DNA from: Thermococcus sp. 21S7
GTDB lineage: Archaea; Methanobacteriota_B; Thermococci; Thermococcales; Thermococcaceae
Assembly (NCBI RefSeq): GCF_012027615.1
Contig: NZ_SNUT01000003.1
Location: forward strand, 124,001 to 188,000
DNA length: 64,000 bases
Direction: 5' to 3'
Below, one piece after another: positions 25,264-34,110 of the stretch. The notes under the pieces are model-generated. The model was given only the letters and a program-made list of their open reading frames with translations. It was not told where the DNA came from and searched no databases. A program made the translations under genes and the position numbers. The first letter of the stretch is position 1; every line of letters begins with the position of its first letter.

Positions 25264-26649
25264 ATGGACCGGATAAAGGTTCTCTTCATCTTGGTTTCGG
25301 CGGTTATATTAATCGGTTCATTCTGGTATCTCTACGATTTCGCCTCCCGCTCCGACCTCAGGGACTACATCGGAGACGAAGTCTGGTACGTGCCCGCGAG
25401 CAGGAACGTTCTCCACAGGCTGGATGTTACTCTTCACTACGTGAACGAAACGACTAACGCGGCCGGAATAAACGTCATCTTCTCAAACACGAGCGTTCGG
25501 GTAAAATACCAGTACGATGTCGAAAGGATAGCCCTCCGTTACAATGCAACCCATGAGATGGAGTACCTCAAGTTTCCGGGAGTTTACTTTGAGATACCGG
25601 TGGACAACGTGGAGGGCTTCCTCAACGCCCTGTCCGGAGAAATACCGGCGGATGCCTACTACGTCGTTCCGGGCTACAGGTATCCCGATAAGGAGAACAT
25701 CCAGAACTACCTCAACACCGAGCACCCCTTCCTTGGGAAGGACCTTATAATGCTCGGCATGCTTGCTGAAGATAAACCGATAAACTGGCGCCTGCCCGGG
25801 ATAGTTGCCTTCGTCCTGATAGGCATCCTCGTGGTCATTGCCACGTACAGAGTAAGCGGCAGCTACCTCGCGGCGTTCATAGCCCTCCTCTTCGCCGTTG
25901 CTGACCCAACCCTTGAGGCAACCGCCGTAACGGCCATGCTGGACATACACGTGGCCCTCTTCGTGGCACTGTTCACGGCGCTGATGATCTACGAGAAAAG
26001 GGAAGCCGCGGGATTCGCCGTTGGCCTGGCGGCCGCCGCCAAGCTCAGCGGCGCCTTCGCTTATCCAATCTTATTGACACAAGCCCTGAGAAAGGAACAG
26101 AAATTCGGGAGATTCCTCCTCTCGACCGTTATCCTGCCGGGAATTGGATTTCTCATCTCCAACGTGCCCGGCATAATGGTGGTGGGTTTCAGGACGTGGT
26201 TAAACGACTTTTTGAGCAGCTTCCGCTGGCACCTCTCGAACAAGGGGGGCCATCCCGCGGCATCGCCTGTTTGGGAGTGGTTCGTAAACCACAAGGCCTT
26301 CCCATTCCACTACCGGCCCGATATCTACGCCCAGACAGACCCGTTCCTGCTCCTCAGCATGGTTCTGTTCATACTGGCCCTTCCCTGGCTCCACAGGCGG
26401 AGAGGAAAGCTGGTGGTCCCCTTCGGCATCTTCTGGATCACGGTTGGCTTCTTCGTCCTTCAGTACGCCCTGGGGGGAACGACCCAGTTCAGCTTCTACG
26501 CGACGGTTCTCGTCCCGCCGGCCGCCATCGTCATGGGGGCTGCGCTGAGGGAACTCCTGCGCTGGGAGGCCTTCACCGAATCCCTCTGGCTGTACCTGGA
26601 GTGGCTGTTTGAGATAAAAGACAGGATAAGGCTGAGGCTGGGGAGATGA
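25264..26649 (+). CDS. PMT/ArnT-like membrane glycosyltransferase
   Basis: A 461-residue protein with one N-terminal helix, an acidic external loop containing YIGDEVWYVPASRN (the D-E pair typical of GT-C enzymes) and about nine more helices from residue 175 (PGIVAFVLIGILVVIATY). Such enzymes move a sugar from dolichyl phosphate to a protein or lipid outside the cell. The large extracellular insert (about 40-165) is unusual in its length. GGTGATAAA precedes ATG 25264. The acceptor is unknown. Confidence 0.8.
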   Translation: MDRIKVLFILVSAVILIGSFWYLYDFASRSDLRDYIGDEVWYVPASRNVLHRLDVTLHYVNETTNAAGINVIFSNTSVRVKYQYDVERIALRYNATHEMEYLKFPGVYFEIPVDNVEGFLNALSGEIPADAYYVVPGYRYPDKENIQNYLNTEHPFLGKDLIMLGMLAEDKPINWRLPGIVAFVLIGILVVIATYRVSGSYLAAFIALLFAVADPTLEATAVTAMLDIHVALFVALFTALMIYEKREAAGFAVGLAAAAKLSGAFAYPILLTQALRKEQKFGRFLLSTVILPGIGFLISNVPGIMVVGFRTWLNDFLSSFRWHLSNKGGHPAASPVWEWFVNHKAFPFHYRPDIYAQTDPFLLLSMVLFILALPWLHRRRGKLVVPFGIFWITVGFFVLQYALGGTTQFSFYATVLVPPAAIVMGAALRELLRWEAFTESLWLYLEWLFEIKDRIRLRLGR

Positions 26650-26661
26650 TGACTCAAAAAA

Positions 26662-26700
26662 CTTAAATACTAAGGCTGTTTAGTACTAATCATGATTAGT
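26662..26700 (+). promoter_or_regulatory. Promoter and overlapping palindromes of the 26692 ATPase gene
   Basis: TATA cttaaata (26662-26669) is 23 bp before ATG, so the mRNA is probably leaderless. The unit TACTAA/TTAGTA recurs: TACTAA at 26668-26673, the perfect palindrome TTAGTACTAA at 26680-26689, and the perfect 16-bp palindrome ACTAATCATGATTAGT at 26685-26700 that contains the start codon. This fits an operator for autoregulation. Confidence 0.6.
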
Positions 26701-28071
26701 CCATTTGTTGACCGGGAGAGGGAGATGGGAATACTCGAAAGAGAATGGGAGAGAGCTCCCTCCTTCGTCGTGATTTATGGCAGAAGAAGGGTTGGGAAGA
26801 CGAGACTGCTGGTGGAATTCTCACGTGGAAGAAAGGCTTTCTTCCATACTTTTACTGAAGGCACAAAAGAGAGTCAAATACGGGTTATCAGGGAAGAACT
26901 CGCCAAGTTTTATGGGGACGATATCTTCCTGAGCTTCAACGATTGGTATCCCCTATTCAAGTACCTTGCATCCAAAATCAAGGAAAAAACCCTCGTAGTG
27001 CTCGACGAGTTTACGTATGCCATTAAAAGCGACAAGAGTATCTTGGGTGCCCTCCAGAGGGCATGGGACCACGAACTCAGCAGGAGACCCGTTATGCTCG
27101 TTCTCTCCGGTTCGCTGATGGGAATGATGGTTGATGACGTGCTCAGCTACTCTTCACCCCTCTACGGCAGGCGAACCGCTGGATTCATGCTCAGACCTCT
27201 GAACCTGTTCAACTCCATGGGGTTCTTTGATAACTTCCAGCGCGGTCTCCTGAGCTACATGCTCATTGGTGGTGTCCCGGCATACCTTTCAATAGCAGCC
27301 CGCTATTCTGACGTCAACCAGCTCGTTGAGAACGAATTTTTATCCCCCGACGGCTTTTTCTACGATGAGCCGTACATCATTCTTTCCCAGGAGCTAAGGG
27401 AGCTGAAGTTCTACTCCTCAATACTTGCCGCTATAGCTGAAGGTCGAGAGAGACCGAGTGAGATAGCCACCTACGTAGGCGTCGAAGGGCGGAGGATATA
27501 CCCATATCTTGAAACGCTGATACGCCTCGGCTTCGTTGAACGCCAGCTCCCCGTTGCGAGAAAAGAAAAACGGGGGCTTTACAGGATTAAAGACCCAATG
27601 CTCCTCACGTGGTTTTCCATAGTCCGCCCCAACAGAACGGAGATAGAGCTTGGAATTCTTAGCCCGAAGAACGTCAAGGAGAGCCTCCAGAGGGTCTTTT
27701 CAAGGCGGTTTGAAGAAGTCTCAAAGGAGTTTCTCATAGAACTGAATCAGGCTGACTGGCTTCCATTCCGCTTCACCAAGATCGGAAGGTGGTGGCACAA
27801 GAATGAGGAGATTGACTTACTCGCTCTTAACGAGCAGGAGAAAAAGGCTCTGTTCGTTGAGGTTAAGTGGAAGAAGCTCAGAGAAAGGGAAGCACGGGGA
27901 ATTCTGAAGGACTTGAAGAGGAAGGCCGAGTTAGTTGATCTGGATGGTTGGGAGAAGAGTTACGGGTTGATAGCGAGGAAAATTAAAGGGATTGAAGGGT
28001 TAAGGGCTGAAGGCTATCCCGCCTGGGACTTGGTGGACTTTGGGGTTATCTCAAAAACTCGTCAAGCCTAA
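26692..28071 (+). CDS. Archaeal AAA ATPase with winged helix and DUF234 nuclease-like domain
   Basis: A 459-residue STAND-like archaeal ATPase. It shows Walker A YGRRRVGKT (about 30-38), Walker B TLVVLDEF (about 101-108) and a sensor in LVLSGSL. A winged helix lies near 250-310 (ERPSEIATYVGVEGRRI). The C-terminal DUF234 region has a PD-(D/E)xK-like set, EEIDLLALN then LFVEVKW. The family is greatly expanded in Thermococcales and its role is unknown. The gene is apparently leaderless, with palindromes over its start. It overlaps rnhB convergently by 26 bp. It is very similar to the 41173 gene at its C-terminus. Confidence 0.88.
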   Translation: MISPFVDREREMGILEREWERAPSFVVIYGRRRVGKTRLLVEFSRGRKAFFHTFTEGTKESQIRVIREELAKFYGDDIFLSFNDWYPLFKYLASKIKEKTLVVLDEFTYAIKSDKSILGALQRAWDHELSRRPVMLVLSGSLMGMMVDDVLSYSSPLYGRRTAGFMLRPLNLFNSMGFFDNFQRGLLSYMLIGGVPAYLSIAARYSDVNQLVENEFLSPDGFFYDEPYIILSQELRELKFYSSILAAIAEGRERPSEIATYVGVEGRRIYPYLETLIRLGFVERQLPVARKEKRGLYRIKDPMLLTWFSIVRPNRTEIELGILSPKNVKESLQRVFSRRFEEVSKEFLIELNQADWLPFRFTKIGRWWHKNEEIDLLALNEQEKKALFVEVKWKKLREREARGILKDLKRKAELVDLDGWEKSYGLIARKIKGIEGLRAEGYPAWDLVDFGVISKTRQA

Positions 28072-28738
28072 CCTGCCCTTTCTTCTTTGATTTCCTAGCC
28101 TCTATCTCTGCCCTCAGCTTCTCCTCTATCTTCTTCAGCGTCTTCCAGCTCCGTCGGACTATCGGCGGAAAGCGACCGTGTTCGCGGTAGTAGTTCTCCA
28201 AGAACACCCTTGTCCTCGGGTCGCTGGGATAGCCGCTCCCAATCTCGCCGTACTCCTCCTTCAGCTTTTCTATCGCCCTGTCGCGGGTCACCTTCGCTAT
28301 TATCGAGGCCGCCGAGACCGGCACGAACTTGTCGTCGGCCCTGTGCTCCGCCACTATCTCGGCCTCGAACTTCAGCCCCTTCCGGATGTCTTCGCCGAAG
28401 CGGGCCTCCTTCACGTCGGCGGCGTCGATGTATATCACGTCGGGCTTCACCCTGAGCGAGTTGAGGGCCTTAACGAAGTTCTCCACCTCGAACTCGTTTA
28501 GGGTTCCCACGCGGGAGTCTATCTCCTCCGGCCATAATTCAAGAATTACATAATCATCTAAAAGTGCAATTATCTCATCGAAGAGCTTCTCACGTTTCTT
28601 AGGCGTCAGCTTTTTTGAATCTCTAACTCCAAGCTCTTCCAGCTTGGGGACGTTTTTTTCATCCACCACAACGGCCGCTATTGCCATGGGCCCTATCACC
28701 GGCCCCCTTCCAGCCTCGTCAATTCCAGCGAGCTTCAA
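28046..28738 (-). CDS. rnhB: Ribonuclease HII
   Basis: This 230-residue enzyme cleaves RNA in RNA-DNA hybrids and at ribonucleotides in DNA. The GRG motif with the first acid is at the start (AGIDEAGRGPVIGP); the further acids are in RDSKKL and VIYIDAADV, and the family motif ASIIAKVTRD is present. A basic tail (ARKSKKKGQVRLDEFLR) ends in a PIP-box-like segment, which would bind PCNA. The start is TTG 28738 with GGAGGTGAAAGA. It follows the ABC permease by 4 bp, so it is probably transcribed with the metal transporter. Confidence 0.95.
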   Translation of the reverse strand: MKLAGIDEAGRGPVIGPMAIAAVVVDEKNVPKLEELGVRDSKKLTPKKREKLFDEIIALLDDYVILELWPEEIDSRVGTLNEFEVENFVKALNSLRVKPDVIYIDAADVKEARFGEDIRKGLKFEAEIVAEHRADDKFVPVSAASIIAKVTRDRAIEKLKEEYGEIGSGYPSDPRTRVFLENYYREHGRFPPIVRRSWKTLKKIEEKLRAEIEARKSKKKGQVRLDEFLR

Positions 28739-28742
28739 TCTT

Positions 28743-29564
28743 TCACCTCCTGAAGAGAAGGGCGCCGTAGATGACGCCCAGCATTATCGTTGCCAGACCG
28801 CTCGGAGGTATGTCCGTGAAGTACGCGAGGATTACCGAGGAGAGCTGTATCCCCAGGGTCAGAAAGAGACTGACCCCTATGACCTTCCGGAGGTTGCTCC
28901 TCACCATAAGGGCTATCGCCCCGGGGAGGACTGCGACCACCTGGAGCGTTATCAGACCAACGGTCTGGACTATCAGCGCTCCAATCGCGCCGACGAGGAC
29001 GTAGAGAATCATCAGGTACGCACGGGCGTTGCCGCCGTAGCTCTCCAGCCCCTCGGGGTCAAAGCTCAGGTAGAGGAAGTCGCGGTAGAGAAAGAGCATG
29101 ACGAAGAAGAGGAGCGCTCCCCCGAACACGAGGACGGTGAGGTCGTTGAGGGTTATCAGAAATATCTCGCCAGTGAGGTACGAGATTATGCTCTCGCTGA
29201 GCGGAAAGTAGGGCTTTCCCGCCATGACCTTGTACAGAACGCCGAATCCCAGAACGGTGAGTCCCGCCACGAAGCTCGCCACTATCCCAACGGCGGAATC
29301 CGGAGAGAAGCCGCGCTTCTCAAGGTGGGCTATGATGAGCACAACGGCGACCGTGACGATGAGGGCGACGAGCATCACCAGTGAGAGGTTGTCGAGCAGG
29401 AGGCCGAATATCATCCCCAGAACCGCACCGAGAAGAAGGGCGTGGAAAATGGCATGCGTCAGGAACGCCAGCCCCTTGGTGTTGATGAGCGGACTGAGCA
29501 TTCCGAGGAGGACGCTGACCATAACGCTGGCCAGGAGTGCCCGTATCAGATACTCCGGAATCAT
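28743..29564 (-). CDS. Zinc/manganese-type ABC transporter permease (ABC-3 family)
   Basis: A 273-residue protein with eight or nine membrane helices, the ZnuB/TroC pattern. It has the conserved start region YLIRALLASVMVSVLLGMLSP, the FLTHAIFHALLLGAVLG segment and RAYLMILYVLVGAIGALIV. It overlaps the ATPase gene by ATGA. No substrate-binding lipoprotein (ZnuA) gene is next to it, so the partner must be elsewhere or absent. The metal is inferred from the family and the histidine-rich ATPase tail. Confidence 0.88.
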   Translation of the reverse strand: MIPEYLIRALLASVMVSVLLGMLSPLINTKGLAFLTHAIFHALLLGAVLGMIFGLLLDNLSLVMLVALIVTVAVVLIIAHLEKRGFSPDSAVGIVASFVAGLTVLGFGVLYKVMAGKPYFPLSESIISYLTGEIFLITLNDLTVLVFGGALLFFVMLFLYRDFLYLSFDPEGLESYGGNARAYLMILYVLVGAIGALIVQTVGLITLQVVAVLPGAIALMVRSNLRKVIGVSLFLTLGIQLSSVILAYFTDIPPSGLATIMLGVIYGALLFRR

Positions 29565-30361
29565 CTGCCCCCACCCCCGTGCCCGTGGAGGTGAGTGTCT
29601 CCGGTGATGCAGAACAGCTTGTCCTCAACCGGCACGACCCTCGCCAGGGGGCCGTAGACGGACTTGATTACGCTGTCCCTAAGGACCTCCTCGGGTTTGC
29701 CGAAGGCGATCAGGCGCTTGTTGAGGAGCATCACCCTGTCCCCGACCTCCAGCAGGGGGTTTATGTCGTGGGTGGTTATCACCATGGTTATGCCCCTCTC
29801 CTTTTTTATCTTGCCGAGAACCGCGGCCACCTCGGCCCTGGCACTGGGATCGAGGGCGGACAGCGGCTCGTCCAGAATGAGAATCTCCGGGTCGCTGATG
29901 AGTGCCCGGGCGAGCAGAACGCGCTGCTTCTGGCCGCCGCTGAGTTCGCGGAATAGTCTGCCTGCGGAATCGGCGAGACCCACGAAGTTGAGAACCTCCT
30001 CGGCTTTCCCAAGGATATCCTGGGATATTTTGAAGTGAACGAAGCCCCTCCTGTAGAGGCCGCCCATGGCGACGACCTCAAGGGCGGTGAGCGGGACCCT
30101 TTCGTTCAGGTTGTGGCTCTGGGGCACGTAGCCTATAAGCTCCCTCGCCTCGCAGGGCGGCCTGTCAAAAACCCTGAGCTCACCGGAGTACTCCCTGTGG
30201 AAGCAGGCTATCGTCTTGATGAGGGTCGTCTTTCCCGCACCGTTGGGGCCGAGCAGGAGTAGAGTCTCACCACTCTCTATCTCGAACGTGACGCCCTCCA
30301 CCGCTGGCACTCCGTCGTAGGTTATGGTTAGGTTCTCTGCGGTTATCGCGGACATGGGCAT
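29561..30361 (-). CDS. Metal ABC transporter ATP-binding protein with His-rich tail
   Basis: A 266-residue ATPase with Walker A (GPNGAGKTT), signature LSGGQKQR, Walker B LILDEPLSALDP and an H-loop (TTHDINPLL). The C-terminal extension CITGDTHLHGHGGGGR has four potential metal ligands (Cys and three His), as in some zinc transporters. Start candidates are ATG 30361 and ATG 30355. TATA tttaaaaa lies about 25 bp upstream, so the leader is very short or absent. It is followed by the permease and rnhB. Confidence 0.9.
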   Translation of the reverse strand: MPMSAITAENLTITYDGVPAVEGVTFEIESGETLLLLGPNGAGKTTLIKTIACFHREYSGELRVFDRPPCEARELIGYVPQSHNLNERVPLTALEVVAMGGLYRRGFVHFKISQDILGKAEEVLNFVGLADSAGRLFRELSGGQKQRVLLARALISDPEILILDEPLSALDPSARAEVAAVLGKIKKERGITMVITTHDINPLLEVGDRVMLLNKRLIAFGKPEEVLRDSVIKSVYGPLARVVPVEDKLFCITGDTHLHGHGGGGR

Positions 30362-30440
30362 CCCAGTTCAATTTAAGCGGTGCGTTTTTAAACTTTCATG
30401 TGCACATAATGGACAGAGATGTGTAGTCACCCCGGGGTGG

Positions 30441-30491
30441 TGCAAAAATTTTAAAAGTACAGACCTGTACTCTCATTAGAAAATTTTTGCA
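30441..30491. promoter_or_regulatory. Nested inverted repeats upstream of eIF1A
   Basis: Outer arms TGCAAAAATTTT (30441-30452) and AAAATTTTTGCA (30480-30491) are a perfect 12-bp inverted repeat. Inside it AGTACA (30456-30461) and TGTACT (30466-30471) form a second one. The eIF1A TATA (tttataag, about 30501-30508) lies 10 bp downstream, and the metal ABC genes diverge upstream. It could be an operator for either gene or an upstream activator site. Confidence 0.55.
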
Positions 30492-30539
30492 AGGCTCAGG
30501 TTTATAAGGGCCGGAGCCTACTCGCTGGAGGTGATTATC

Positions 30540-30905
30540 ATGGCGTACCACAGAGGTGGAAGAAGCGGAAAGAAAAAGAACCGTCAGGTTCAGGGTGATG
30601 AGGTCATCAGGGTTCCCCTTCCAAGGAACGGGCAGCTCTTCGGAGTGATAGAACAGGCCCTAGGCTCGGGATGGATGGACGTCCGCTGCGAGGACGGCAA
30701 GCTTAGGAGATGCAGAATCCCGGGCAAGCTGAAGAGGCGCATGTGGATGCGCGTTGGCGATGTGGTCATCGTTCAGCCCTGGCCGGTTCAGACCGACGAG
30801 AGGGGCGACATCGTCTACCGCTACACCAGAACCCAGGTTGACTGGCTCCTCAGGAAGGGCAAGATAAGCCAGGACTTCCTTACCGGCGGAGATATGCTCT
30901 TCTGA
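30540..30905 (+). CDS. eif1A: Translation initiation factor 1A
   Basis: A 121-residue OB-fold factor that binds the 30S A site and promotes scanning and Met-tRNAi delivery. It begins [16 protein letters not shown] (basic tail). The OB core includes [39 protein letters not shown] and the C-terminal [13 protein letters not shown] 30540 follows GGAGGTGATTATC. It heads a run with RIO1 kinase and the KH protein, all acting on the small ribosomal subunit. Confidence 0.97.
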   Translation: MAYHRGGRSGKKKNRQVQGDEVIRVPLPRNGQLFGVIEQALGSGWMDVRCEDGKLRRCRIPGKLKRRMWMRVGDVVIVQPWPVQTDERGDIVYRYTRTQVDWLLRKGKISQDFLTGGDMLF

Positions 30906-30926
30906 GCGTAATCCCGAGTGATGGCG

Positions 30927-31703
30927 ATGCGCGAGGAGCTCATCGAGCGGGAGATCGAGGGGATGCTCGGCCTCCGGGAGAGGCGCGAGAAGGACAGCGA
31001 GCTCTACAAGATAGCCAACGAAGTCTTTGACAGGACGACGAAGGAAACCCTCGCCTATCTGCACAGGAGGGGTAAAATAGAAGCCCTCCACGGTGTAATA
31101 AGCACGGGGAAGGAGGCCAACGTCTTCGCCGGCGTGGACGCCGAGGGTGAAAGGGTGGCCGTTAAGATATACCGCACCTACACTACAGAATTCCGCAGGA
31201 TATGGGAGTACCTCGCCGCCGATCCCAGAATCGGCTACCTGCCGAAGGATATGCGCAAGCTTGTCTTCGTGTGGACGAGGAGAGAATTTAAAAACCTCCA
31301 GCGGGCGATTAAATACGCGGTTCGGGTTCCCGAGCCGGTAATCTTCCGCAACAACGTCCTGGTGATGGAGTTCGTGGGCGATGAAATGCCCGCCCCAAGG
31401 CTCAAGGATGTGGAGCGCGAGCTTGAGAAGAGGGACTTCGAGGAGCTCTACGACTTCACGATGCGGGTCATCGAGAGGCTCTGGAAGCGCGGCGACATGG
31501 TTCACGGCGACCTCAGCGAGTACAACATCCTGCTCCACGACGGGCCGGTGGTTATAGACTGGTCCCAGGCGACCGTGAGGAGAAACCGCATGAGCCTGGA
31601 ACTGCTCAAGCGTGACCTGCGCAACGTTATCAATTACTTCGGTAGGAAAGGCGTCGATGTTGATGATTTCGATGACAAGTTCCGTGAGCTGGTTGGGGTT
31701 TAG
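30927..31703 (+). CDS. rio1: RIO1-family serine/threonine protein kinase
   Basis: A 258-residue atypical kinase for maturation of the small ribosomal subunit. It has the RIO-specific ATP loop STGKEANVF, the lysine in VAVKIYRT, the hinge MEFVGDEM, the catalytic loop HGDLSEYN and the metal-binding IDWSQ. An N-terminal helical extension (ERREKDSELYK, TTKETLAYLHRRGKIE) is usual for RIO1. ATG 30927 is favoured by GAGTGA 5 nt upstream; ATG 30921 is possible. It is downstream of eIF1A and upstream of the Dim2-like gene. Confidence 0.94.
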   Translation: MREELIEREIEGMLGLRERREKDSELYKIANEVFDRTTKETLAYLHRRGKIEALHGVISTGKEANVFAGVDAEGERVAVKIYRTYTTEFRRIWEYLAADPRIGYLPKDMRKLVFVWTRREFKNLQRAIKYAVRVPEPVIFRNNVLVMEFVGDEMPAPRLKDVERELEKRDFEELYDFTMRVIERLWKRGDMVHGDLSEYNILLHDGPVVIDWSQATVRRNRMSLELLKRDLRNVINYFGRKGVDVDDFDDKFRELVGV

Positions 31704-31714
31704 AGGGTGAGACT

Positions 31715-32413
31715 ATGGACGAGTTCGAGAGGCTCCTTAAGAAGTACGAGCGCCTTGACAAGGACGGTCGGCCGCTGAGGGAGGAGCACGAGGAGGAAAT
31801 AACCTACACGGCCGAGGGTGAGCAGGAGGAGTTCGTAAGGATTCCAAAGGACAGGGTGGCGGTCGTTATAGGGAAGAAGGGGCAGACCAAGAGGGAAATA
31901 GAGAGGAGAACCAAGACCAAGATAGAGATAGACAGCGAAACCGGGGAAGTTTTCATAACCGCAACCAAGGAGACCGACGACCCGCTTGCCGTCTGGAAGG
32001 CGAGGGACGTTGTGATGGCAATCGGGAGAGGATTCTCCCCGGAGAGGGCCTTCCGGCTCTTCAACGAGGGCGAGGTCCTTGAGGTCGTCAACCTCACCGA
32101 TGTCCTCATCGGCAACGACAAGAACGCCCTTCCACGCGTTAGGGGAAGGATAATCGGCAGGAAGGGCAGAACCCGTGAGATAATTGAGGAAATGAGCGGG
32201 GCAGACGTGAGCGTCTACGGCAAGACCGTCGCGATAATCGGCAATCCGATTCAGGTTGAGGTCGCCAAGACCGCCATAGAGAAGCTCGCCAAGGGCTCCC
32301 CGCACGGTGTTGTCTACAAGTACCTTGAGCGCAGGAAGAAGGACCTTGAAATGGAGAGTATGAGCTATTACGAGGCCCTTGGCGAAGAAGTTGAGAAGAA
32401 CGAGGAGGAATGA
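31715..32413 (+). CDS. KH-domain RNA-processing protein, Dim2/Pno1-like
   Basis: A 232-residue protein with two KH domains. The first has IPKDRVAVVIGKKGQTKREIE (GxxG loop GKKG) and the second GRIIGRKGRTREIIEEMSGADV. The N-terminal 35 residues and C-terminal tail are acidic. It matches archaeal Dim2, which binds the 3' end of 16S rRNA and partners with eIF2alpha or Nob1. Its place after eIF1A and RIO1 supports a role in 30S biogenesis. The gene ends against the top6B start. Confidence 0.92.
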   Translation: MDEFERLLKKYERLDKDGRPLREEHEEEITYTAEGEQEEFVRIPKDRVAVVIGKKGQTKREIERRTKTKIEIDSETGEVFITATKETDDPLAVWKARDVVMAIGRGFSPERAFRLFNEGEVLEVVNLTDVLIGNDKNALPRVRGRIIGRKGRTREIIEEMSGADVSVYGKTVAIIGNPIQVEVAKTAIEKLAKGSPHGVVYKYLERRKKDLEMESMSYYEALGEEVEKNEEE

Positions 32414-32415
32414 AG

Positions 32416-34110
32416 ATGGCCGAAGCAAGTCAGCTGTTTAAGGAATTCAAAATTCAGAGCGTCAGTGAGTTCTTCAGACGAAACGCGGCCATGCTTGGCT
32501 ACACGGGCAAGATACGCTCCCTCACAACAGTTGTTCACGAAGCCGTTACTAACTCCCTCGATGCCTGCGAGGAAGCTGGGATAGCCCCATACATCCGCGT
32601 TGAGATAGAGGAGCTCGGAAGGGAGCACTACAAGGTAATCGTCGAGGACAACGGTCCGGGAATACCCGAGAAGTACATAACCCACGTTTTTGGTAAGATG
32701 CTCGCCGGTACCAAGGCCCACAGGAACATACAGAGCCGCGGTCAGCAGGGTATAGGTATAAGCGGTGCCGTCATGTTCGCCCAGATAACGAGCGGAAAGG
32801 CAACGCGCGTCATCACTTCAACCGGCGGCGATAAAACCATCGAGGCCTGGGTTAAGATCGACGTTGACAAGAACGAGGGTAAAATCGTCAAGAAGGAGAA
32901 GCACCCAAATCCCAAGGGCTGGCGCGGGACGAGGATAGAGCTTGAGGTGAAAAACGTCCGCTACATACGCTCAAAGCAGGGCGTCTACTGGTACCTCAAG
33001 CTCACCGCCATAGCCAATCCACATGCCCACATCGAGCTCATAGAGCCGGACGGGAAGCTCATAGTCTTCCCGAGGTCGAGCGAAGAGGTGCCGAAGCCGC
33101 CGGTCGAGATGAAGCCCCACCCGAGGGGAGTCCTCACAGATGACGTTTACAGGATGGCCAAGAAGACCCGGAGAAACACGGTGAAGCGCTTTCTCGTCGG
33201 CGAGTTCTCAAGGATAAGCGACAAGAAGATAGACGAACTGATAGAGTACATCGCGGCGCTGAGGCTGATAAAGACCGAGGGGGACAAGAACGTCCAGGAG
33301 CAGCTCTACGAGAGGCTCATGAAGGGTGAGGTTAAAGCCGTTCTCCGCTCCTTCAGGGGATACACGAAAGTCGTCAAGCAGGTTGCCAAGATTATGGAGA
33401 AGCCGCCCGAGAAGCTCACCTGGCACGAGGCGGAGGAGATAGTCGAGGCCTTCAAATACATGAAGTTCTTAGCCCCGCCAACCCACGGGCTGAGGCCAAT
33501 CGGCGAGGAGAACATCGAGAAGGGTCTCAGGGGAATCCTCAAGCCGGAGTTTGTGACGGCAGTGACGAGGCCGCCGAAGGTTTACTCAGGCGGTATCCCC
33601 TTCCAGGTTGAGGTCGGCCTCGCCTACGGCGGTGAGATTCCAGCGGGCTTTGAGCTTCTCCGCTACGCCAACAGGGTTCCACTCCTCTTTGATGCAGGCT
33701 CCTGTGTGACGACCCTCGCCGCGCGCTCCATCGACTGGAAGCGCTACAAGGTTGACGACCTCGACCGTGCGCCGGTGGTGCTCATGATAAACGTCATCAG
33801 CGTCCACGTGCCCTACACCGGCACCGGAAAGCAGAGCATCGCCAACGTCGAAGAGATTCAGAACGAGATAAGGCTGGCCATAATGGACGCGGCAAGAAAG
33901 CTCCAAACCTACCTGAGCGGCAAGCACAGGAAGCTCTATCAGGTTAAGAGGAAGAAGACCTTCGAGAAGTACGTACCGGAGATAGCGAGAGCCCTGAGCA
34001 TTCTGACCGGAGAGGAGGAGGACGCGGTCAAGACCTACTTCCTGACCTTCATAGAGGGCCACTTTAAGGCCAAAGAGAGTGAGCTTGGCGAGGTGAGCGA
34101 GAATGCCTAA
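32416..34110 (+). CDS. top6B: Type II DNA topoisomerase VI subunit B
   Basis: A 564-residue GHKL ATPase subunit. Bergerat motifs include [24 protein letters not shown] and [11 protein letters not shown] transducer domain follows with the switch lysine in [16 protein letters not shown]. With subunit A it relaxes and decatenates DNA using a two-strand break. ATG 32416 ([11 protein letters not shown]) fits homologues and has GAGGA upstream; ATG 32410 would make an ATGA overlap. It overlaps top6A by 8 bp. Confidence 0.97.
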   Translation: MAEASQLFKEFKIQSVSEFFRRNAAMLGYTGKIRSLTTVVHEAVTNSLDACEEAGIAPYIRVEIEELGREHYKVIVEDNGPGIPEKYITHVFGKMLAGTKAHRNIQSRGQQGIGISGAVMFAQITSGKATRVITSTGGDKTIEAWVKIDVDKNEGKIVKKEKHPNPKGWRGTRIELEVKNVRYIRSKQGVYWYLKLTAIANPHAHIELIEPDGKLIVFPRSSEEVPKPPVEMKPHPRGVLTDDVYRMAKKTRRNTVKRFLVGEFSRISDKKIDELIEYIAALRLIKTEGDKNVQEQLYERLMKGEVKAVLRSFRGYTKVVKQVAKIMEKPPEKLTWHEAEEIVEAFKYMKFLAPPTHGLRPIGEENIEKGLRGILKPEFVTAVTRPPKVYSGGIPFQVEVGLAYGGEIPAGFELLRYANRVPLLFDAGSCVTTLAARSIDWKRYKVDDLDRAPVVLMINVISVHVPYTGTGKQSIANVEEIQNEIRLAIMDAARKLQTYLSGKHRKLYQVKRKKTFEKYVPEIARALSILTGEEEDAVKTYFLTFIEGHFKAKESELGEVSENA

